The position numbers and the translations under genes are program-made. The notes under the pieces are model-generated. The model was not told the DNA's origin. It worked only from the letters and a program-made list of their open reading frames with translations, and searched no databases. This document shows positions 16,997 through 21,389 of a stretch of 21,389 nucleotides of DNA, in pieces. Within the stretch, counting starts at the first letter, position 1. Each line of letters begins with the position of its first letter. The stretch comes from Alphaproteobacteria bacterium (lineage in GTDB: Bacteria > Pseudomonadota > Alphaproteobacteria > CACIAM-22H2), in NCBI GenBank assembly GCA_016869415.1, contig VGEI01000019.1, forward strand, positions 1-21,389. Direction: 5' to 3'.

Positions 16997-17452
16997 TCAG
17001 CTGCCGGCCTTGGTCACTGCCTGGCGGAGCTGCTCGTTGGTCTTGTCGAGACGGCGGGCCAGCTCGCGCATAATCTCCACCGACATCTGCGGAAATTCGG
17101 TGACCAGCCGGAAGAACGTCTCCTTATTGATCTTCAGGGTCACCGTGTGCTGGTTCGCCGTCACGGTGGCGGTGCGCGGTACGTCGCAGAGGATGGCGAT
17201 CTCGCCGATGATCTGGTGCTTACCCAATGTCGCGACCTTCACCGGGCCCTTGGGCGTGTTGATCAGGATGTCTGCGGCACCCTCCATGACGATGTAAGCG
17301 GCGTCGCCCGGATCGCCTTGCTGGAACAGCGGCTGGCCATTCTCGTAAGTCACCCGTTCGCTGGTGAAGGCCAGCAACTTGAGCTTTGCCGGCTCGAGTT
17401 TGGCGAAGAGCGGGATGTTGCGCAGAACCTCGACTTCTTCCTTGATCGACAT
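16997..17452 (-). CDS. Stand-alone cyclic-nucleotide-binding domain protein
   Basis: A 151-residue protein consisting of one cNMP-binding (CAP_ED) domain: IPLFAKLEP at the N-terminal helix (13-21), LFQQGDPGDAAYIVMEG (42-58), and the phosphate-binding cassette IIGEIAILCDVPRTATV (81-97) with E84 and R93 in the ligand-contacting positions. A C-terminal helix (120-146) follows. There is no helix-turn-helix, so it is not a CRP/FNR-type transcription factor, and no kinase or channel domain is present. It starts 21 bases after the stop of the large ABC exporter gene, so both are surely one operon. The likeliest role is a cAMP/cGMP-responsive regulatory partner of that transporter; this is inference from position. 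Confidence 0.88.
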   Translation of the reverse strand: MSIKEEVEVLRNIPLFAKLEPAKLKLLAFTSERVTYENGQPLFQQGDPGDAAYIVMEGAADILINTPKGPVKVATLGKHQIIGEIAILCDVPRTATVTANQHTVTLKINKETFFRLVTEFPQMSVEIMRELARRLDKTNEQLRQAVTKAGS

Positions 17453-17473
17453 CTCTGACTCCTCCGCCTTCCG

Positions 17474-20137
17474 CTATGCCGCCGTAGCCGTGAGTTCAGC
17501 GAACAGGGTACCTGATTTCTGCAGCTCGCTCGCCGCCCCCGATTCGAGGACGCGGCCCTCGCCGACGACCAGGACCCGGTCGAAGCGCTCGGCAAGCGCC
17601 GGGTTGTGCAGCACCCAGACCAGCGTGCGTCCTTCGCCTTCCTTGAGCACGCCTTCGAGCGTGCGGGCCTGCCCCTGTGCGTCGAGGATCGCAGTCGCCT
17701 CGTTGACGATCAGCAGATCGGGACGCTTGATCAGGCAACGGGCGATGGCGACCTTGGTGCGCTGGGGCGCTGCCAGACGCGCCCCAGCGATGCCGACCTG
17801 GAACTCAAGCCCGACCTCGACAATGGTCGGGCGCAGATTGGTCTCGTTGACGATCGCCTCGATCAGCTTGCCGACGCGCTGGCTGGCCTTGGCCTGGCCG
17901 TAGGCCAGCTTGCCGAACAGGATGTTGTCCTGGATGGTCGCGGCCGCGTTGTAGCTGTCGGGGTCGAAGAATTCGACGCCGGCCTTGACCGCCGGATCGT
18001 CGCTACCGTGCAGAGCCTTGCGCGCCTCCAGCACCTTGGCCTTCAGCTCGTCGGTCAAGACGTCGAGGCGATGGCGGGTCTGGATGATCTTGAACGGCAG
18101 GGTCATCAGCTTCGCCCGGTCCTCGGGCAGCATCGGCGTGCCCTCGCGCGCGGCGCGCGCCAGGATCGCCTGGAACTCCGGCAGGTCGTCGGAAGAGATG
18201 AAGCTGAACTGGGTGAAAAATTCGTGGTCGGGCGGCAGGTCGGCGAAGATTTCGACCATTTCCGCGGCGATCCCGCGGCCGGCCTTGACCAGCATCTCGG
18301 TCAGGCCGACCTGGCCCAGCACCCTGAGCACGGCTTGGTTGACCGCCAGCTTGTCGACCTCGAATGCCGGCTGGATCGGCGTGCCGAACAGCAGGTTCTC
18401 GGCCAGCGTGGCATTGGTGTTGTAGCGCTCCGGATGGAAGGGCTCGATCAGGTTGCGTAGCGTTGCGTCGCCGGACGCTTCGCCCAGGCGCTGCAGCAGC
18501 GTCTTGCGGGCTTCAAGAATGCGCGCGGCGATAGCCGGGTGCTGCTTGGGGTTGATGGCGCCGCGCAGGCCGAGCTGGAAGACATCCTCCTCCAGATCGA
18601 CCGCCCTCAACACTTCGACCAGCCGCGCCGAGAGCTCGACAGGTCCGTCCACGCCGGCAACGGCGAGGTCGACCCAGTCCGCCTCGGAATCGAGATCGAG
18701 ATTGCCCGATCGCCGCGATTCAGCGAGCACCCTCTGCCGCTCGACTTCCAGTGCCGCCTCGCGCTCGCGCGGGTTCACCAGACGCTGGCGCAGGCCGTAA
18801 AGGATGTTGTCGCGCACACTGGCCGAGAACAGATAGGAATCCTGCGCCACGTAACCGACCCGGGCGCCGAGCGTCGGCTCCGGCAGAACCATGGCGTCGA
18901 CGCCGCCAAAGGTCAGCTTGCCGCCGCTGGGCAGGTAGAGCCGGGCCAGAGCGCGCGCCAGCGCTTCCTTGCCGCCGCCGACCTTGCCCACGACGGCGAC
19001 CTTCTCGCCGGCCTTGATGGCCAGATTGACGCCGTCGAGCAGACGCACCGCGCCGTCCTCGGCCACCACGAGATTGTTGGCCACGACGTCGCCCTGCAGA
19101 GGCTTGGGCGGCTCGCTGATCGGCGCCTGCAGCGCCTCCTCGAACATGTTCTCCGGCTTGAACTGCTCGGTCACCTGCTCGTACTTGATCTTGGAATCGG
19201 CGGTCTGCTGGTAGTAGTCGAGCAGCTCCTTCCACGGCGCCGACATATCCTTGTGCGCTGTCAGCGCCGCAGCCAGTGCACCGGCCGTCAGGTCGCCCTG
19301 AATCACCAGATAGCCGCCGAGCGAGTAGAACATCAGCGGCGCCATCTGGTTGAGGAAGTTGTTGAGGAACTTGACCTGGCCCTTGCGGATATAGATCTGG
19401 AAACGGATGCCGAAGACTTTGCCGAGCCGGTCGGAGAAATCGGCACGCTCATAGGTGGCCGTGCCGTGCGCGTGGATCTCCTGGGCGCCGGCCACCGCCT
19501 CGCCAATGCGCTCGGAGACCTTGCGCATGGCCCGCACCCGCTCTTTGCCGAGCTGGTTCACCTTGCGCTGCATCTTGGGAATGATCCAGCCTTGAAGCGG
19601 GAAGAAGATGATCGCCGCGATACCCATGATCCAGTTCTGGATGAACAGGAAGGTGGCGATGGTTGCCAGCGTGCCGGCCTGGATCAAAGGTTGAGCGAAG
19701 GCATCGCCCATGTAACCGCCGAGCGGCTCGACCTCGGCGGTGATCATGGGGATCAGCTCGCCCGACGAGACCTTGCGGAAGTGCGGCAGCGGGAAGCGCA
19801 TGATGCGCGAGACCAGCTCGTAGCGCAGCCGGCGCAGCAGCCGCTCGCCCAGGCGGCCCTTGTAGGTGTTGATGTACTGCTTGATGCCGCCGTTGATCAG
19901 CACCGAGAGCAGGAAGAGGAAGCAGAGCCAGAAGAGATAACCGACTTGCTCGAAGGGGATGCCGAAGACTTCCTTGGGGAAGGTCACGCCCTTGCCCAGG
20001 ATGCCCTGGTTGAAGATGTTCTTCGGGATGTCGAGCGTGACGTAGTAGATCGGCAGCGAGACCAGCGTCAGCAGAATCAGGAATGTCGTCTCGCGGCGAG
20101 AATGCGTCCAGACGTAGCGGTGCAGATTGGTTTCCAT
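17474..20137 (-). CDS. ABC exporter-type half-transporter with expanded, degenerate NBD
   Basis: An 887-residue inner-membrane protein, much longer than the ~600 usual for a half-exporter. Residues ~15-320 are an ABC exporter transmembrane domain with about six hydrophobic segments and the ICL-type stretch FRKVSSGELIPMITAEVEPL (120-139). The ATP-binding domain follows: degenerate Walker A GKVGGGKE (384-391, Ser/Thr replaced by E391), Q-loop Q432 in YVAQDSYLFSASVRDNILYG, then some 340 extra residues before the signature. The signature is LAAPQ (788-792) in place of LSGGQ; Walker B reads LLIVNEA with N812 replacing Asp but E813 kept; switch H844. The ATG at 20137 has no clear ribosome-binding site; no other nearby in-frame ATG exists. 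The substrate is unknown. Confidence 0.88.
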   Translation of the reverse strand: METNLHRYVWTHSRRETTFLILLTLVSLPIYYVTLDIPKNIFNQGILGKGVTFPKEVFGIPFEQVGYLFWLCFLFLLSVLINGGIKQYINTYKGRLGERLLRRLRYELVSRIMRFPLPHFRKVSSGELIPMITAEVEPLGGYMGDAFAQPLIQAGTLATIATFLFIQNWIMGIAAIIFFPLQGWIIPKMQRKVNQLGKERVRAMRKVSERIGEAVAGAQEIHAHGTATYERADFSDRLGKVFGIRFQIYIRKGQVKFLNNFLNQMAPLMFYSLGGYLVIQGDLTAGALAAALTAHKDMSAPWKELLDYYQQTADSKIKYEQVTEQFKPENMFEEALQAPISEPPKPLQGDVVANNLVVAEDGAVRLLDGVNLAIKAGEKVAVVGKVGGGKEALARALARLYLPSGGKLTFGGVDAMVLPEPTLGARVGYVAQDSYLFSASVRDNILYGLRQRLVNPREREAALEVERQRVLAESRRSGNLDLDSEADWVDLAVAGVDGPVELSARLVEVLRAVDLEEDVFQLGLRGAINPKQHPAIAARILEARKTLLQRLGEASGDATLRNLIEPFHPERYNTNATLAENLLFGTPIQPAFEVDKLAVNQAVLRVLGQVGLTEMLVKAGRGIAAEMVEIFADLPPDHEFFTQFSFISSDDLPEFQAILARAAREGTPMLPEDRAKLMTLPFKIIQTRHRLDVLTDELKAKVLEARKALHGSDDPAVKAGVEFFDPDSYNAAATIQDNILFGKLAYGQAKASQRVGKLIEAIVNETNLRPTIVEVGLEFQVGIAGARLAAPQRTKVAIARCLIKRPDLLIVNEATAILDAQGQARTLEGVLKEGEGRTLVWVLHNPALAERFDRVLVVGEGRVLESGAASELQKSGTLFAELTATAA

Positions 20138-20230
20138 CGATCTACAAGCGGCCGCGACCGGCCGACGAGCCCCCAGGTTTGCCGCCGCCGCGACGATAGC
20201 CGACGGCCGGACCGGAAGAAAGCGTTAGGG

Positions 20231-20250
20231 CAGCCGAACCTTGGCGGCTG
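20231..20250. terminator. Hairpin downstream of the TauE-like gene
   Basis: CAGCCG (20231-20236) pairs with CGGCTG (20245-20250) around an 8-base loop, about 15 bases past the TauE-like stop on the minus strand. A CTTTCTT stretch follows further on. It may be a weak terminator, or a leader hairpin of the ABC gene. Confidence 0.35.
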
Positions 20251-20264
20251 TGACCGCGATCACG
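20249..20264. promoter_or_regulatory. CRP-like dyad upstream of the ABC/CNB operon
   Basis: TGTGA-CCGCGA-TCACG matches the CRP-family consensus TGTGA-N6-TCACA at nine of ten conserved positions. It begins right after the TauE-like stop codon, 112 bases upstream of the ABC gene start codon, a plausible position for activation or repression. One match of this length can arise by chance in GC-rich DNA. Confidence 0.4.
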
Positions 20265-21056
20265 TTAACGCAGGATCAGGGGCAGACCGCTGACGATCAG
20301 CACGAGGCAGACGATCCGCCGGAAGTGGTCCTCACGGATGCGGGTGTGGATGCGGTCGCCGAGAAACATTCCGAGCAGCATCAGCGGGGCGCCGGCGGCA
20401 AAGAGCAGGACCGCCTCGAGGCTGAACTCGCCAACAGCGTAGTAGCCCACCCCCCGGACAGCGCTCAGGGCCAGAAGCAGGGCCGACATGGTGGCCCGGA
20501 ACTCGGCCTTGCCCAGACGCAGGGCGTCGAGATAGATGGCGAAGAACAGGCTGGCCATGGTGCCGAACGTGGCGCCCGTCGCCCCTGCCAAGGCGCCGGT
20601 AAGCGGAGCGAGCAGCCTTGCCGGCAGCGCCGGGGCTTGGCGCGGCCGAAAGCTCGCCCACAGTGCGTGAAGGCCGTAGAGCACGACCACCGCGCCGAAG
20701 CCCCGGGCCAGGCTGTCGGTGTCGAGGGTGGTGAAGACATAGAGTCCCAAGCCGATCCCGGCGAGGCAGCCGGGCAGCACGCGCAGGGTGTCGCGGACGG
20801 CGATGGCCCGGCGGTCGCGGCCGAGCACGGTCAGCGAGGCGGCCAAGCCCATCAGGGTCCAGGCCGGCACCAGGATCTTCATCGGCACGGCCAGGGCAAG
20901 CAGCGGCATGGCCACCACGCTGCCGAAACCGGCCGTGCCCCGCAGTCCATAAGACAGGACGAGCACGACCGCGCAGTAAAAGCTGCTAGTGAGTGACAAC
21001 CACTCGATAGGAGGTCTCCTTTCCCCCTTTATCGCCCGCCGGGCGGGCGCCGGCAC
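20265..21056 (-). CDS. TauE/SafE-family membrane permease
   Basis: A 263-residue hydrophobic protein with about eight membrane segments in two similar halves, matching the TauE/SafE family of anion (sulfite, sulfonate, sulfoacetate) permeases. Repeat-half motifs are GLRGTAGFGSVVAMPLLAL (about 37-55) and the glycine-rich ALAGATGATFGTMASLFFAIYLD. The C-terminal half has GMFLGDRIHTRI followed by a final hydrophobic helix, as usual in the family. The start is uncertain: the only in-frame GTG (21056) lacks a ribosome-binding site and gives a basic 19-residue tail; a TTG at 20999 lies close to the first membrane helix. No sulfur-metabolism genes are beside it, so the substrate is unassigned. Confidence 0.82.
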   Translation of the reverse strand: MPAPARRAIKGERRPPIEWLSLTSSFYCAVVLVLSYGLRGTAGFGSVVAMPLLALAVPMKILVPAWTLMGLAASLTVLGRDRRAIAVRDTLRVLPGCLAGIGLGLYVFTTLDTDSLARGFGAVVVLYGLHALWASFRPRQAPALPARLLAPLTGALAGATGATFGTMASLFFAIYLDALRLGKAEFRATMSALLLALSAVRGVGYYAVGEFSLEAVLLFAAGAPLMLLGMFLGDRIHTRIREDHFRRIVCLVLIVSGLPLILR

Positions 21057-21389
21057 CCGCTAAGATCGCGGGTCATGGATGCTGCCGCGCCGGCCGCAGG
21101 TCGATGAGCGGAAGACCGGCCAGGGCGCCAGCGCCGGCCGCCTCCTGTCGGGCCTATTCACCATGAGAAAGATCGGGCCGGCCGCAAGTGCCGGCAGGTT
21201 TCAAATGGGAATGGGTAGACGTTATGTACAGGGATGGTGGAAAAAAATTTCTCCCAGGGGTTTACAAATAAGGCGGAGCGAATGCGCTATTAGACATCTT
21301 GGACATAACTGGACATAACCGCCGCCCGCATTCTCAAGGACTTACAGGCTAAGAAAATTGCCGCCAGCTTTTCGACACAATGTGGCAGC
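21057..21389. other. Non-coding or unresolved right edge, AT-shifted
   Basis: No convincing complete gene is seen. A 79-codon frame at 21079-21318 has no family resemblance and low-complexity composition. The left part (to about 21200) is GC-rich and contains GCCGGCCGC three times exactly 44 bases apart (21089, 21133, 21177). From about 21200 the composition shifts towards A+T, with GGAAAAAAATTTCTCC and a tandem 10-bp repeat. A frame open from 21309 to the window end reads as a charged helix-like peptide and could be the start of a gene continuing outside the window. Confidence 0.5.
21300..21319 (+). repeat. Tandem 10-bp direct repeat TGGACATAAC x2
   Basis: TGGACATAAC occurs twice head-to-tail (21300-21309 and 21310-21319). 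A partial copy, TAGACATCTT, lies immediately upstream (21291-21300). The one-turn spacing puts the copies on the same helix face, as in iterons or recombinase/regulator arm sites. Confidence 0.75.

Noticed and set aside
18539..20293. A 584-codon + strand open frame opposite the ABC transporter
   Set aside because: Antisense shadow, composition dominated by Arg/Asp/Gln/His; no family resemblance.
21255..21290. Tn3-family terminal inverted repeat beginning GGGG
   Set aside because: Only the GGGG(T) start is suggestive; no matching opposite end or transposase is in the window.
21079..21318. A 79-codon frame at the right edge
   Set aside because: No homology recognised, composition changes mid-frame, and it runs through the repeat-containing AT-rich segment; no good ribosome-binding site.

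Overview
The window is high-GC DNA with tightly packed genes, short intergenic gaps and many 1-8 nt start/stop overlaps. Gene content points to an alphaproteobacterium, probably of the Rhodospirillales type: an inositol (iol) gene set with an added SDR gene, a CheZ of the alphaproteobacterial kind, a PAS_5-like protein, a SprA-related HExxH protein and a dispersed palindrome of the 'TGTCACCCCGG' style. This placement is inferred from gene content; no rRNA or other phylogenetic marker is present.

Layout. (1) 1-448 is the 3' end of a metallo-beta-lactamase-fold hydrolase. (2) 540-1151 (+) is a LysE/RhtB exporter. (3) 3863-1165 (-) is a complete molybdate importer operon, modA-modB-modC. (4) 6717-3963 (-) is iolD-iolE, divergent from 6853-9258 (+), which carries iolG, an SDR dehydrogenase and a PAS-like protein. 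This gives three enzymes of myo-inositol catabolism plus a likely fourth; iolA, iolB and iolC are not in the window. (5) A strong terminator at 9266-9303 separates this from a CheZ phosphatase gene (10085-9321, -).

(6) 14672-10160 (-) is a translationally coupled four-gene operon: a NicX-like ring-cleavage dioxygenase homologue, an alpha/beta hydrolase, an atypical acyl-CoA dehydrogenase-fold flavoprotein without the usual catalytic glutamate, and an AMP-forming acyl-CoA ligase. A DadA-type FAD amine/amino-acid dehydrogenase (14750-16003, +) is divergent from it. Together they resemble a catabolic route for an N-heterocyclic or amine compound; the substrate cannot be read from sequence. (7) 16110-16979 (+) is a SprA-related putative metalloprotease.

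(8) 20137-16997 (-) is a two-gene operon: an 887-residue ABC exporter half-transporter whose nucleotide-binding domain carries a roughly 340-residue repeat-containing insertion and degenerate catalytic motifs, followed by a stand-alone cyclic-nucleotide-binding-domain protein. A CRP-like dyad lies about 110 bp upstream. This is the best candidate for an under-described system here. (9) 21056-20265 (-) is a TauE/SafE-family permease. (10) 21057-21389 has no convincing complete gene. Its last ~190 bases are clearly less GC-rich, contain a perfect 10-bp tandem repeat, and may mark the edge of a mobile or differently derived segment.
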